Below the pieces are notes generated by a model, which was not told the origin of the DNA, ran no database searches, and was given only the letters and a program-made list of their open reading frames with translations. A DNA stretch of 64,000 bases, from assembly GCA_030248065.1 (NCBI GenBank), contig JASAMV010008060.1:22887-86886 (forward strand), read 5' to 3'. Position numbers and translations under genes: made by a program. How positions within the stretch are numbered: position 1 is the stretch's first letter; every line of letters begins with the position of its first letter. The stretch is from Rhynchonema sp. JSB1_4 (taxonomy: Eukaryota > Nematoda > Chromadorea > Monhysterida > Xyalidae). Positions 11,901 to 54,639 of the stretch are shown here, in pieces.

Positions 11901-13416
11901 ATGTGACGGTGTGGATCTTAGGCACCGGATATCGGTATTGTGTAGCTGAACCACTGGGACATGGGATTGGTGGTGGGGGCACTTGTGCAAAGTATGACGG
12001 GTCATACAGTTGCACAGCGTTTGCCGGGTTGGGCTGTGGTTGCGCCACACGCATGCGAGCGGTTGGGGGTGCGCCTGGGACCATGTTGGCTCTTTGGGCT
12101 CCATCAGCGGCTCCTTGTGGGAGCGACTGAGGTGGGAGCGGTTGCGCGGATGCATGCTGCGGTTGTGCGTGCTGTGCTGGCGGCGGGATGTGGTCCAAGT
12201 TTTGACCAAGATTGAGGTTGGCCATGGACGTCACTTGCTGTGACGCGTGATCAACAAAGCCGTCAAATGCACACTGCGCGGGCCATTCATTCTGTGGCAT
12301 TAGTGGTACATGTGCATAACTCTGTGTGTTTGCGGCGTTCAGAAACTGCAGGTCGTGTGACATCGCAATGTTGGGTTGGTTGAATTGAAAAGGGTTCGGT
12401 ATGGCTGAGTTGGTAGTCCAAAACGCGCCTTGTTCAATTGTCAGCTCACCAAACTTGTATTGCGCCGGTTGCTTGTTCTGTGCCACACTATACTGCGCTT
12501 GCGGTGCATACTGTGTGATAGTGCCATACTGCGTAGTGAACACTGGCTGCATCTCACGTGACACACTGACATTCGCACCAAAATGATCTGCAGTCTGCGA
12601 GTGTGTTTGCTGCGTGTGTGACAAAGATCGAGCTGGCACTGGTTGAGGTGCATGTAGCAATTGTGATGCTGTGTTCGCGTGCGTGTACGTCACATGTGGT
12701 ACTTCCATACTCGCCGCGGCACAAGTAGGCGCACACGAAATGACAGTTGCGGGCAAAACACCAGAAATGGAAGCAGAATCCCCTGAAAAACTACTCACCA
12801 CCTTGCTGCTCTGCCGTTCGTCAACTGCTCGTATCGTGTGCCGAATGACGTCAATTCGGGCCGTGCACTCTTTCTCGGTACCATCGAGATGCTGTTGCAA
12901 ACCTTGCAGGCCGACCTGTGTGTCAGTACCCAAAAGCGCTTGGGTGAAAATTTGGATTTCATGATCATGATGTTGCTTGTCTACTGACGCACTTTCCAGA
13001 CACGAAGCTAGCCAACTATTGTACAGTTGCCATTTGCCAATCAGCTTTTTCAAGCGTTCTGCTTCACTGATTGTTTTTCGTTGAAAATCAATGACGCGTT
13101 TCAAAAGTTCACTCAGCTTGAAAAGCAATTCCGTACCAGATAGTTGGGCTGCTTTCAAATGCGCAAATTCGGCGTCGAAGTCGGGACGCTGAGCGAGAAG
13201 ATTTTCAATGCGAGCTCTGGCTTTGCCCAAAACTGCGACAAAACTTTGACTGTTTGCAACGCTCACATCGACAGATCCATCACTTTCAGCGTCACTGACC
13301 GTTGACGTTTTAGTGCGCTCAGGCAGACTAACAGGACGTTCGACCATTTGGCTGGCAACGCCGGACGCCGCGCCACTGACATCAGTGAGGTCAGTGTCTC
13401 GCGTGCGGTCCGACAT
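1..13416 (-). CDS. Gag-Pol-Env polyprotein of BEL/Pao element, 3' partial
   Basis: One frame stays open for 4472 codons from the ATG at 13416 to base 1. Residues about 500-620 resemble the Gag-like DUF1759 domain. Three Cys-rich knuckles follow (first Cys near 842, 873 and 893; pattern C-x2-C-x-n-H-x-n-C). An aspartic protease motif DCGS has its Asp at 1022. Reverse transcriptase carries an SDVARAF first-Asp motif and YCDN (Asp 1535) where YxDD is usual. RNase H-like motifs follow (DASPTCYG, WSDNSVVLHW). Integrase has an HHCC finger near 2160-2200 and a D-D-E core (VAVDLFGP, CSDNAAP, GFSERLN; about 2230-2355), then the DUF5641-like tail to about 2530. A long region with several membrane segments and an envelope with two glycoprotein modules follow. 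Gag and Pol normally need frameshifting or readthrough in other LTR elements; here a single polyprotein is implied. Processing sites are not identified. Confidence 0.95.
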   Translation of the reverse strand, partial: MSDRTRDTDLTDVSGAASGVASQMVERPVSLPERTKTSTVSDAESDGSVDVSVANSQSFVAVLGKARARIENLLAQRPDFDAEFAHLKAAQLSGTELLFKLSELLKRVIDFQRKTISEAERLKKLIGKWQLYNSWLASCLESASVDKQHHDHEIQIFTQALLGTDTQVGLQGLQQHLDGTEKECTARIDVIRHTIRAVDERQSSKVVSSFSGDSASISGVLPATVISCAPTCAAASMEVPHVTYTHANTASQLLHAPQPVPARSLSHTQQTHSQTADHFGANVSVSREMQPVFTTQYGTITQYAPQAQYSVAQNKQPAQYKFGELTIEQGAFWTTNSAIPNPFQFNQPNIAMSHDLQFLNAANTQSYAHVPLMPQNEWPAQCAFDGFVDHASQQVTSMANLNLGQNLDHIPPPAQHAQPQHASAQPLPPQSLPQGAADGAQRANMVPGAPPTARMRVAQPQPNPANAVQLYDPSYFAQVPPPPIPCPSGSATQYRYPVPKIHTVTFDGTDELEFISFFDHFISCIHSNPHIRPVHKLSHLFGALRGSARRLIAGLGSSDANYTVALQILMHRYGNKHRIRYKIQRELDSIEPSDNTLEQLNHTYTSVQGAVIRLITSNQQADHFTIVNSILAKFPERIVTQVSLLKPVDAEWTTNTLLNALGVVIRRRMEINDLTIDAQVTNRMFNKGRSPSRGRSPIKRSALRNRSNTPPAPRRTRQRLSLSPDSTRRRRTESSSPLRRISSSSSVNSDDDTQHAGMFMATEQSKDKSNKDKRGNKGNQTNGRSDTKQAASSKSSTNTTKTSNSDKTDGNKSPTPPFKQKTRSPAQKRKRAENARKLPRPCVYCNEQHRHNDCRKYDTVLKRQARLRELQACLICMEQGHRAQACPQRDKRVCGFCSGMGHNISLCFAQERKKKPRQQRKTPEEKAAGCITDSEVEDNMDDNDDTTQLDQDQSDENQNNEQDKVQTETEDESDSQDEVVGATVDQVEEIFAPDSTNLFLARIKVSSTEEPKTRSSVHAFLDCGSTRNWVSPTMAKALKLESTNCGTISVRLFRANKRESFLFEVADNRVKFAIKLSNDKTLVVQATIAYSDDMISKIAVQALSDDDMSYLKEHKLTDTLSMQPSTKKILCRPDVVLGVSTFTSVIFGREDIGYPSEAPQTLPSGLAIVQSLIGRLIVGSTTSRQGTIVRPFTTYQDDNPDIDLDMRRPVKHDETVAMMVDADSEDDNRAHKEQAEAEAMIAVQTKKADTRKEMQQPNVSCMQPVCELCPMEYQQLIQDLRTHLLLDATGVIDQEMKSETELAIEHFNKTVRFVYDAEHDEQRIEVSFPPRPNAPKLPSNRELAFARFKAIARRLHENPALLGKYHQNFEEMLNQRIIEPAPDENELDPTWTAHYVAHHSVIRENHPTTPIRTVFDCSAQRSMEEPSLNALYLVGDASLEDLLATLIRVRTYPILLISDVARAFLQLRIPRLNSNLTRFFWYNNLRDKRIVCYWFVRLCFGHVSSPFLLNYAIKYLIDEKGGPLTKKCRNHFYCDNLCTGVSNIATAKELYTEINDVFHKQASMNLREWISSNEEFRQWVPEKKRMKGTQTKILGITYDAETDVLGLNKIKDPTPDEPWTRRRVLSFINSCFDPMGLAAPILISAKQLLHQIVTQSKDWDEPLEFETVEKWLEILQHIRSASQIKIPRWIGIDPEDGRWMYQIHAFCDASPTCYGTVLYLRAVRLDTQELHVAILMAKTRLAPTNKGKPFTIVRLELMALLIATRMIAFCRKALNLSADQCPSHTWSDNSVVLHWTRSEKQLGVFTRNRINQIKAIDNVTRHYIRSDMNIADILTRNGVTLNELNESEWFQGPKWLTGPVDQWPNETLEDLGGETKSQFESELRKGQSQETCEINASAIEMQQIETMQTEDSTESGYVNADDQTPMDQHEPELVDDVVISDQIIEVDENQPPFPDHDELMMGIFADSKIEELGTEGGQCQTKDSIKNEHEASKLQATPGDATRIQEVMAANSEPEENIWLQYVASFSKLLRLLRSTVYVLRFIRKKFWLNVSADTQARWPLLQKFMAEIEDSGPIQPPEMKVARDFILSKSQQAAMPEVYEAIRHGRKHALVNQHNLYLDERQVIRSNSRITRKADLPQQAKYPMILPKNSLFTKLVVDYFHRLHNHASPQYVLSALNSMYWIPAGLPMIKSAIRNCSVCRRDHGPAYRMPIMNALPPNRVNRAQVAQHVAVDLFGPTILESDCTCKQRKKYWVVQYSCNVSRNIFLDIVKDLTAQEFMLAFERYISRLGQPATVCSDNAAPILMTRNLWQQLTEENSEMVRNHDDLIDYCTNRGIKWHTIVPEFPQSIGFSERLNSIVKRSLKVAKGKRILTVTQFRTLLAATESIVNSRPLISTSNTPNEVDALRPIDLWNPHARTGLPRIDAEGTLNEYHPGPPEPRHKLLRLYAQHQEILDKFWHMFLTLYLPALRARKEGLHKQGRSLADEGPKVGDVVLVQADMTPRGMWQISRITKLLTSSDGHVRAAEIRAPSGRITRRPLLKLYPLETSGEECEMDRVTQPQTTMNHQPSPSAEGPVGSRTRSRQHLEQTDRSVNTRPNYYESDLSDQTNSSEDEDAASEELSEDDEYPQLSTIDIAALEQELENEAHKSNMANFASELAAGMHEAAIEEQIANVRSGIEEARQILEEELLIKAPPDQETIRKVEESRFDHLQRLYQLKENADEMILKLSRQGARLKKLKVQWYWLLSHIQSRREYKRQYQAYKRARSSNSVRTGLSPLNLAWKTHRSLWKDHAMIIERSIEQWMQTETEPDEIRSLSRDTRRSVHFSRPPITAIYLATGSLFSTITPIKAAQQNCDCDTIITIPQIVTSMMITYALMILCELLWKYLDPPQEDNGPPEKTESPTNHQDDEEMNGGRHRDMVKGFATERKDPHVTVIATHPNKPNMRYAPHSVADFSRNESRVAQQFVDQLRLNTFMVAREEDNPNPQRYVTFAWHRSVREEPQLVNALVDEELTMKIPPRYQALKSSADQVMRTDAEPEDVEPAAQPMVVIGYKYLIVPPNPQTGEIDKRNRQANDESGSQPSSDWESSDNDCYSDASEAVNMSPLIIPVRGNVILTTIMTILLLCVSAVEGNNSNDTTVNETSQIWLQAPLGLAFVVTILVIILILTSTGFPGPPEHHEEPQMDHEAPDTKGEDQAIRFANGDGHGSTRIQQTSDGLLKTSIAVILMTLLLFIDCADATNSGVVVGPTDTPTTSCLMIVNAILAALLTVCVFKTAKALLDAKEMGCHHLPQPTTIVCVRTHQDAKLPSLNQSTSSYIQNCFDLHAVESLSILPGNVMLISTHIQFKQHMSLVLLPSLALKLRCVFPPTDPLIALQPDQTLCITVYNRGNQIVTILPETVIAHAIFVTPLAPKLQWSSSANRAILTPNRRQINRNPSDNDSTDREETSDEQNEQEDPENVRHNIREARYKRPENKGYHKPPTAQTLAYVAVTIITIWLLAGQLPLAQGKECPPELRIIQDLLPERSIKCQRASLVVYRFGPQLDLYCDRFVRCDEMKCLPKQKEPCLFQHNNPPGVFYSNGTCATIVPGCQCPSWSDDCSHYEGKMPETSEPVQTVLEQVQPQYCSLKPSPDCAAKPISMLMYKIQTLSDDSDTTHYVNGLRLSEYYPKTTMFTCIGQGTKTSGSEAYCEEHECSDEYTGKYCFYDSQPITSAILTVRDIKIPLRAWAEISLSVYPFKDTPEVIEFSPDQVALTCVPGGVNLTVAEGLKLGRAHVCSTPYCFYFDKPKSQTMLLPKEVSSQSQYTVSVKLYQFGEMKRHFGITCEGKPLCELIECILCTEHILNISCAGWIIVLVWVVLAYFGLISLYCLSKCARYCAIVIRHVASACLGCYKLCVRCCSNKEQRHSDTSVIYQPIPMTEQPTSSVHETVRQARALSHVTKKSSTQRTATSRQRRSPSKKRISKSTTSLLCLSIILTATIECTHACSESVVSVFNSTSCEITKKTAENNNEITCKQSIQAELNLVPRGQQACLTVMTEKQDPFGQLSLESKQVYFQCHPKSSYFSRNVKLEVVSSKRCANAGTCGDIGNDCSHVKHDTKIKEFAHGISEKRPGFTYCEHSPGGWGNSCFFHQAACIFYKIFAKEQDNHVYQIFQCPAFTLRVSLLAKFITANRTQEHPFILTPGQSEKWLNFKFSLLTGLIGTELPILSKTFVSDGSRTVLTDVAAAGTYQSELPGSFQCKTQAAAIDMHPEQCSFSQNNCKCHMTKDSASCTCSHSDFRKLFKNEELLLPLRSENYVIRTRAPLDVVVEHHQFVSMQVNVKMQAANMRHVIHLDTCSVEATELKGCYSCVTAAVTNVTCTSGHFDVLSTITCGNKAEHVFSMLCTPKGNTEPIRLSFSTAHVNIKCTAHCSGSRNDFDLTGQLNFIPMEAVAGMYNAITTNINNQTDGWKGFSLRDIFTNLTGNWLLTAGL
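2941..5200 (-). other. Polyprotein segment with several membrane spans between integrase and envelope
   Basis: About 750 codons link the integrase tail to the first envelope ectodomain. At least five hydrophobic stretches can be read, near 4850-4770, 4090-4030, 3985-3920, 3770-3700 and 3660-3590. They are separated by acidic, Pro-rich and Ser-rich linkers. I recognise no family. It could be an NSm-like leader of the envelope, a Gag-Pol/Env spacer, or an accessory membrane protein released by proteolysis. Confidence 0.6.
10690..10895 (-). other. Gag zinc-knuckle cluster
   Basis: Three closely spaced Cys/His motifs are read on the minus strand: CVYCNEQHRHNDC, CLICMEQGHRAQAC and CGFCSGMGHNISLC. 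They match the nucleocapsid zinc-knuckle arrays of BEL/Pao Gag proteins, which bind the genomic RNA during packaging. They lie just before an acidic linker and the protease. Confidence 0.85.
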
Positions 13417-13482
13417 ATCGTCAGATGACCTAATCGGGCCTAGCCCTAAACTTCGAAACCCTTTAGGAAACCCTAAAGCTTG

Positions 13483-13500
13483 GCTCCCACAAGATCACCA
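13483..13500 (-). other. Candidate primer-binding site
   Basis: On the minus strand TGGTGATCTTGTGGGAGC starts three bases after the putative LTR end (ACA). A TGG start is expected for a site complementary to the CCA end of a tRNA primer. The primer tRNA was not identified. Confidence 0.5.
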
Positions 13501-13503
13501 ATT

Positions 13504-13974
13504 TGTCACGTATTCTGTTTTGGTCGCAAAGTAATGTATGTAGAAAGGGTGAATCGTGACTGCGTTTGGGTATTTATAGTCCGCTGTTCCTACGATAAGC
13601 TCAGAACGTTAGACTGCACTCGTGATGTACGTATGTACGTATATTATCGGATTGGGTTTAGGTTAGAATCGACAACGTCTCGGCCCGTGAGGTGCCGATG
13701 TATGCGAATTGAGGTGGATAAGGCTTAGATTGATCAAACATCATGATCACAAAACATGAAATTATAACAAGTTTGATACACACAAATTCAAGTAACAAGG
13801 TAACAATAATTCAATCAAGATCAATATTCGAAGTGAAGTCGTGCCCAAAAGTTCGGGCTTTCGTAAACAACTCTTGTTTATGTTAATGTTCCGAGTACGA
13901 TTTCATGAATAAAGTTCACCATAATTCAGTGTGTTCTTTCTTTATGTTCCATGTCAGCCTAGCAAGGTTGGACA
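13504..13974 (-). repeat. Candidate 5' LTR of the BEL/Pao element
   Basis: The minus strand reads TGTCCAACC at 13974 and ends GTGACA at 13504, giving the usual TG...CA ends and a length of 471 bases. A TATAAATA box lies at 13578-13571, so transcription would start about 30 bases further on and give a short R-U5. The partner LTR is outside the window, so the outer limit is a guess. Confidence 0.45.
13571..13578 (-). promoter_or_regulatory. TATA box in candidate LTR
   Basis: TATAAATA is read on the minus strand, about 70 bases before the LTR end and upstream of the polyprotein start. Confidence 0.45.
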
Positions 13975-15324
13975 TCGTTCGCCTGAATGAGAAAGGAGCC
14001 GTGTTGCGATACAGGCTTGCGTAGCAAAGTGTCAGTGAATGTGCAATAGGGCATGCCACAGGTGGCTTGGGTTAAGGTTGCGTTCCTGTTGTTCGCTCAA
14101 TCGTACTTTTATGCAAATGGGCGTAAGTATGGCGCTATTCTGTTACTAAGCTCAAGTGCACCGTATGTGTGGTCCGTTTGTACGACTATCCGAAACTTAT
14201 TGATGAAGTTGCGCACTTGGAATAAATTATTGCTACAGTACCCCCGTGGGCCTACTGCAATCCCGTTTCATCCAAAACTGCGACAATTTATGTATAGTTT
14301 GATTAACTAGCGTACAATACGCGACAAGGTGGACCACTAGGTAGTCACTTTTGACGCACCTAGGTCATATGGGTATTCATTCAGCTCGCAAAAGCAAGCT
14401 GAGTTCGAATATAGTCTTAAAAATTTGGTCACACCTTACCACAAAGCCTCATACACTATTTTCTGAAGTAGTACATGAATCACTTTGGCCACAATGGTTT
14501 TCTTGCATTTTTATTTTATTTTGCCACTTTTTCGGATTTTGATCGCCATTTTCGTACCCAGTGCGTAATTCCGCGTTGAACGATGTCCCCTGTGACCCAT
14601 TTATGTCATTTTCTTACAATTTCAGTTTTTTAGGCCAATTTTTTTGCGTTTTGGAGACCCCATAATACGGCCAATAAAACACACACAGACAAGAATGACC
14701 ACGCATTTAAGAGTACGTAGTACTTCCTTTTCAAATAATCTTCAGCTGAACGCGCCAATGCTTGATCGGAAGACCTGTAGGCTCTCAAAAACGGCATTTT
14801 GGAGAAAATGTCATTTTTTCGGACATAGAATTTTTCGAAACTGACATCCGGGTAAAATTTCATTTTACATGGGCGAAAAATGTTCAGAATGATGAGTAGA
14901 ATCGATCTAGACCATTTTTAGAAAAAATTCCATTTTTCGTCCGAACATAGATTTTTTTGTCAAAAAATGGGCCCAACTTTGCGAAGCCATATCTTGGCCG
15001 TTATAGATCCAATTTACGTTCTGTAAAGACTGTTTGGTACAGCTAGTGCCTGGCAACCTCACTGTGCTTTTGTCCAACCCAAAAACTCGAAAACAAAAAA
15101 ACCGGGATCCAAATGGAAAAAAGTTCAGAAAAACAAATTTCGATTTTTGACCCCTCAATTCTTTTTTTGGGAGCATTCTATAATTAAATGCTTATTTTTC
15201 CCAGATTCTCCGGGAAAATATCTTTCGATTGATATATAACATGACCCACTTAAGTCATTTTTAAACCCCAATAAATTTGGTCCAAAATGGCATTTTTTGG
15301 TTCCTATTTAACGTGGGGTCCCCA
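13975..15324. other. Intergenic stretch, no gene seen
   Basis: AT-rich DNA with scattered short ORFs in all frames and no recognisable protein, RNA or mobile-element ends. A run of Phe/Lys-rich frames around 14630-15180 comes from A/T homopolymers. Confidence 0.6.
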
Positions 15325-15377
15325 CCTAAGCCTAAGCCTAAGCCTAAGCCTAAGCCTAAGCCTAAGCCTAAGCCTAA
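15325..15377. repeat. Interstitial telomere-type array, (TTAGGC)n
   Basis: About nine uninterrupted units of CCTAAG, the complement of the nematode telomere unit TTAGGC. The overlapping Gly-Leu frame is an artefact of the repeat. Confidence 0.95.
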
Positions 15378-15528
15378 ACTTTTACGCTGATCAAAATTAA
15401 TCGCAAAAGAAAATGATGTTCGTTCACACAATGAGTCACGTGACCAAGACAATACGGACTGGGTCCGTCACCAAGATTGATATCGCCCGTTTCTTTTAGC
15501 GATTCCGATTCCAGAAGTTGAGCATTGG

Positions 15529-18069
15529 TCAGATACGGCGAGCAGGACTTGCGGAAGTAAAACCAACCGCGATGTCACGGCAAATTCGCTTATGTACCAC
15601 GTCGTACCCGATCATATTCTGCTGTCGTAGCAGCGACGTTTCGGCCACCGCAACAAGAAATATGTTACTTGAGGCGCGTTGGAAGAAAGTGGGCAGGTTC
15701 TTGATCGAAAAGCAATACAATCCGCATTTCGTGGTTTTCGTTCCCAGTGGATTAGCTGTCTGAAATGCAGATGAGCTTGAGCAACACCTGTTTACTGTGT
15801 ATTAGCACCGTAAAAAGCAATTCTCACTTCAATATCATCGTAGTAAATGCTGATTGCGACTGAGTGCTTGGTTGGATCCGAGAACAGCGCATGATTTCGG
15901 TAAAATTCGCCATCAACGAACTCGCTGATGCGACCATCAGTAGATGGTGTGTGTTGCCGCAGGGCTTGCAGAATATACGGCTTGGCAAATAGCGTACCCA
16001 GAGTTTTACAGATGGACACATATTGAAAGGAATCCTCGACTTGAACTTGGAGAGAACGTCGGTTCTGAAACTTTTCTGTCTGTTCAACAAAATTATCGAA
16101 ATAAACTGCACCTGATTAACTTGGGCTGACCACCAGAAACAAATCCTGAAACAAGCGATGTATGGAGATTATATCAGAAAAACAACATGCAAATATTTTG
16201 GCACAGTTCAGGAGCAAAGCCCTTTTACTGTGACTGATTAGATCCTCTCACTTTCTAAGTCTACGTGGTTTGAAGTACTTAAGATATAGAAACACTGCCG
16301 TTCAAAAAGATGGGGTGGGTTACCAAGCAGCCAGACGTACAGTACCAGCTGCAATTTTTGGCTGATTGAGGCCTGCGCCTACAGCGCCTGCAGGCTCAAG
16401 AGCCTGCGCAGGCTCAATAGAAAAGATAGCAGCCTGCAGAGCCTGCAGGCTCGGCGCAGGCTTCGCAGGCCCAGTGTATAAGCGGTCGCAGGCGCAGGCT
16501 CATGAGCCTGCAGCGCCTGCAGGCTCTGCAGGCTCGGCGGATGCACAGCTGCGCTTGCTTGTTTTGTGACATTTAGTCATGTACCTTTTATGGACGGAGT
16601 GCGTATTATCTCGTATTTAGCCATTAGTATATGGATGTTTGTTGCATGTTTTATTAGTACATGATTACCTTTCTTATAGTTTTCTGCTGAAACTTGACAA
16701 AAAACGCGAAAAGGAACTTGTGTCTTATTAGACAGTGAATCTGATAAAATGTGGCCTTATCGACAGTTTTATTGCTTATTCTTTCAACACTTCGGTTTTT
16801 TCAGCGTGAACGTTGTATAAATGCTTCAAACAACTGAGAAAAACTGACTTAAAATCATATCACAAAGCACAAAAAGTAGCTGTGCATCCGCCGAGCCTGC
16901 AGAGCCTGCAGGCGCTGCAGGCTCATGAGCCTGCGCCTGCGACCGCTTATACACTGGGCCTGCGAAGCCTGCGCCGAGCCTGCAGGATCTGCAGGCTGCT
17001 ATGTTTTGTATTGAGCCTGCGCAGGCTCGTGAGCCTGCAGGCGCTGCAGGCTCTGCAGGCGCAGGCCTCAATCAGCCAAAAATTGCAGCTGGTACTGTAG
17101 GCACAAACTTAAGTGGGACCCTAATAATGTGCTGAGTAGTTCCAGCCAGAAAGCAGCCTGCATGTGTCACACGCAGTGGTTAACCAGTCGTTACTCGTCG
17201 CTTAGCCAAATCCAAATTTTCGCTCGAAAACTTTGAAGCCTAAACCTGAGTACAAGTGAAGCATACACCTACGATAAGCTCTGCAGATACAAAACATAAA
17301 CTACTGACTGCAAATATGAGCTAACCAGCACGCGGGGATCGTATCCAAAAGTAACAGTTTCAGGCTCCACATAATCTGGAAGCGATTTGAAGAACGAATC
17401 CTGACGCTTCTCTGTTGACAGCGATTGCAGCGGTCGTCTCACTCTCACATCGCTCAGCTCCTCGGCCAGCTGCTTGGCGTGTCGTTCACTTTCGATAAAT
17501 TGTAAGCGCGTTGCGATGAAATCAACCAATGTTTCACAAAGATCATTTGTTGATTGGACAATGAAGTCCCTGGCATCACGGGTGACAGAATGATTTGCTC
17601 GCAAAGAAACGATGAATTTTGTCACGGACTTTTCAACAACAGACAATAAATTAATGATTGGAGGCGGGGGGTTCGGAGCAGCTGATGTGCTCGGTTGTTG
17701 GTCATCATCAGGCCCGGTGTCGTCCGGCTGATGACTGGTCGTTGCTGTTGTCCAAACATTATCGGCACTTTCATTATTTTGTTCGCTGGCATTCACGTGA
17801 TGTGCTTTTATGTGTCTAGCCCAATGATGAACATACGAATACTGACTCAAACACGTCTTTCCACTCTTGCACACCTGGCCACAAGTGTAGGGGGGCACAA
17901 AAGAATCAGGGTGCGCAATATGCAAATGGTTTTGCAAGTCCAGAACAGATTCAAATCGGCGACTGATGCAGATGCGACAGCGCAACATTGAGCAGACAGG
18001 GGGGCTTGTTTTTTGGCTTCCCAGAAAACGAAACTGGGCGTTCAAAAAACGTTTCGAAAAAGAAACCAC
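15529..18069 (-). CDS. C2H2 zinc-finger protein with NPLG-type domain, three exons
   Basis: Exons are 18069-17332, 16064-15828 and 15759-15529; all joins are phase 0 with GT-AG ends, giving about 400 residues. Met at 17988 is an alternative start, just before the finger. The first exon carries a C2H2-like finger (CRICISRRFESVLDLQNHLHIAH) and a second Cys/His set (CGQVCKSGKTC...HHWARHIKAHH), then a Pro-rich linker and a helical segment. Exons 2 and 3 read DGEFYRNHALF, YYDDIE and TANPLGTK, followed by LPTFFQRASSNIFLVAVAE. I recall this combination from a family of animal proteins of unknown function (YYDD-E-x-x-NPLGS motif) found in fish and cnidarians and suspected to be transposon related. 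Those proteins are longer, so this may be a truncated member. The match is from memory, not from a search. Confidence 0.65.
16341..17098. mobile_element. Foldback element with GCAGGCTC-rich inverted repeats, TA target
   Basis: The left end CAGTACCAGCTGCAATTT is repeated as its exact complement at the right end, each flanked by TA. Arms of about 220 bp (16341-16560 and 16880-17098) are near-perfect inverted copies built from GCCTGCAGGCTC-like units; the centre is AT-rich and non-coding. TA duplication and CAGT ends fit a non-autonomous Tc1/mariner-like or foldback element. It lies inside the first intron of the zinc-finger gene. ORFs on both arms are mirror images and not genes. Confidence 0.8.
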
Positions 18070-18918
18070 TCAGATATGCGTACTTTAATTCCGTTCACTC
18101 ATTTTTACTTCATTTTAACTCATTGTTAGTGCGAACATGACGGTACTCTTTGAATAAGTGATTTTCAAAGTACTCTTTGGGCCGAGAGAGTATGTAAATT
18201 ACGAAGCCTAAGCCAAAGACCTAAGCCCAAGCCACCGCAAGCAAGTAAGAGACACCGGCGGTTACTGGTACAGTTGGGGCAACTCAATTACCTACTTGGA
18301 TGCTCCGATCAATCACACGCTTGCGCATGCACGACCCGCCGGGCGTCGAACACAAACAAAATCGATTACCGAAAGCGAGATCATGCAGAATTCGAAGGAT
18401 TTTCTTGAAATTGCTCGACCATTGCTCTCACTAGAACTTGGGTCGACGACACTACGTGGTACATATGTGTGATGCCGCAATGACTGTGTTGGTTTATCTG
18501 CATTTTGTAGTTTTTTTACGGAGTTTCGCATATACTGACGAAATAATATCGAATGAAATCGACACATACATAGGTAATTTCAACAGCGTTAAACCCGTCA
18601 AACAACAGTTCTGGAAGACACCAAAGTGAACCAGATGGCAAAAAGAGCTGGACCCCAGACAAACAAAACGCAGGGATGGACCCCCAGACAAACAAAACGC
18701 AGGGATGGACAAAATAAATTCTTTGATGCGCTAAGCACAAGAATGAATGATGGTTAATAATACATTTGTGATTAAACTGAAGTCTCATCAGTAATTAAAA
18801 GCACTAACACTTTCAGTAGCACCAAATTTCTCAAATAATGATAGCTATGAAACACAACAGTGTAACAAAGTATATAACGTCGTTACATTGTCAACAATAA
18901 TTTACAAATCACTCAATT
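18070..18918. other. Spacer between zinc-finger gene and LYST 3' end
   Basis: No gene seen. It contains a short degenerate CCTAAG/CCAAAG stretch near 18205-18235 and a two-unit tandem repeat. Both neighbouring genes run leftward, so the LYST 3' UTR and the zinc-finger promoter must share this interval. Confidence 0.6.
18651..18712. repeat. Two-unit tandem duplication
   Basis: The unit CCAGACAAACAAAACGCAGG plus ATGGAC occurs twice in direct tandem. Confidence 0.85.
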
Positions 18919-54001
<35,083 letters not shown>

Positions 54002-54639
54002 TTTCGTGCAATTTTGTTGATTTTGCTATAACTGAAATGGAAAAATGCGAATTTTTCTTCATGCCACCACATAGTTTTTTAGCGCCGGGGTTCCAGCCCC
54101 GTAGTTCAGGTTTGCATGATACGTGCTGAACTGACTATCCAATATTATCCAAATTCACATCCTTCAATTTCCATATATGGGAATACTGCACAAACTATGT
54201 ATAAAGTTAAAGGCAAACCACACCAATGTTAGCTAGATTACGAAGCTGGCAGAACATTGAAACATTCAGACGTGATTGCTGATATGAGAATTGTTACACG
54301 TTGAAGAATACAAAATGGAGCATGAGGATTTTATCTTTGTTTCGTTCTGAATACACAGAAGCTTCGAAATCGGGCTCGTGTTGGCGGTGTTTGCCTTTAC
54401 TAGCCTGGTTACTGGTACTGGTAACTGTATACCTTATGTAAGACCGCTATTGATCACAATCTTTGGAAACACTTTGCACTGCAAGCAATGAAAAATTTAA
54501 AAACAACTAAGACAGTGTATGTACATATTTCGTAATAAACCGTTATGCGCATTCTCCCTAAAATTCTGCTCCCAAACCACATCAGCTGTGATGGAGAAAA
54601 CTTGTGCAGTTGTTGTTGCACAAAACAAAGCGACGCGCA
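54002..54639. other. LYST upstream region
   Basis: No gene and no clear core promoter seen; it must hold the LYST 5' UTR and promoter. The palindrome begins at its far end. Confidence 0.4.

Larger units (their letters stand above)
1..13974 (-). mobile_element. BEL/Pao-type LTR retroelement with envelope, 5' part
   Basis: The element runs leftward. In order on the minus strand come a candidate 5' LTR (13974-13504), a primer-binding site starting TGG (13500), a short leader, and one long coding frame from 13416 off the window edge. Domain order (Gag, protease, reverse transcriptase, RNase H, integrase, envelope) is that of BEL/Pao elements; envelope-bearing members are known in nematodes (Tas and Cer types). 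The 3' end, 3' LTR and target duplication lie outside the window, so age and completeness cannot be judged. The open frame without stops argues for recent activity or selection. Confidence 0.92.

Noticed and set aside
606..12215. Many plus-strand ORFs up to 168 codons opposite the retroelement
   Set aside because: They lie antisense to a continuous polyprotein frame and show no family motif; they are shadows of its codon usage.
15261..15452. Gly-Leu repeat protein
   Set aside because: Pure translation of the TTAGGC-type array.
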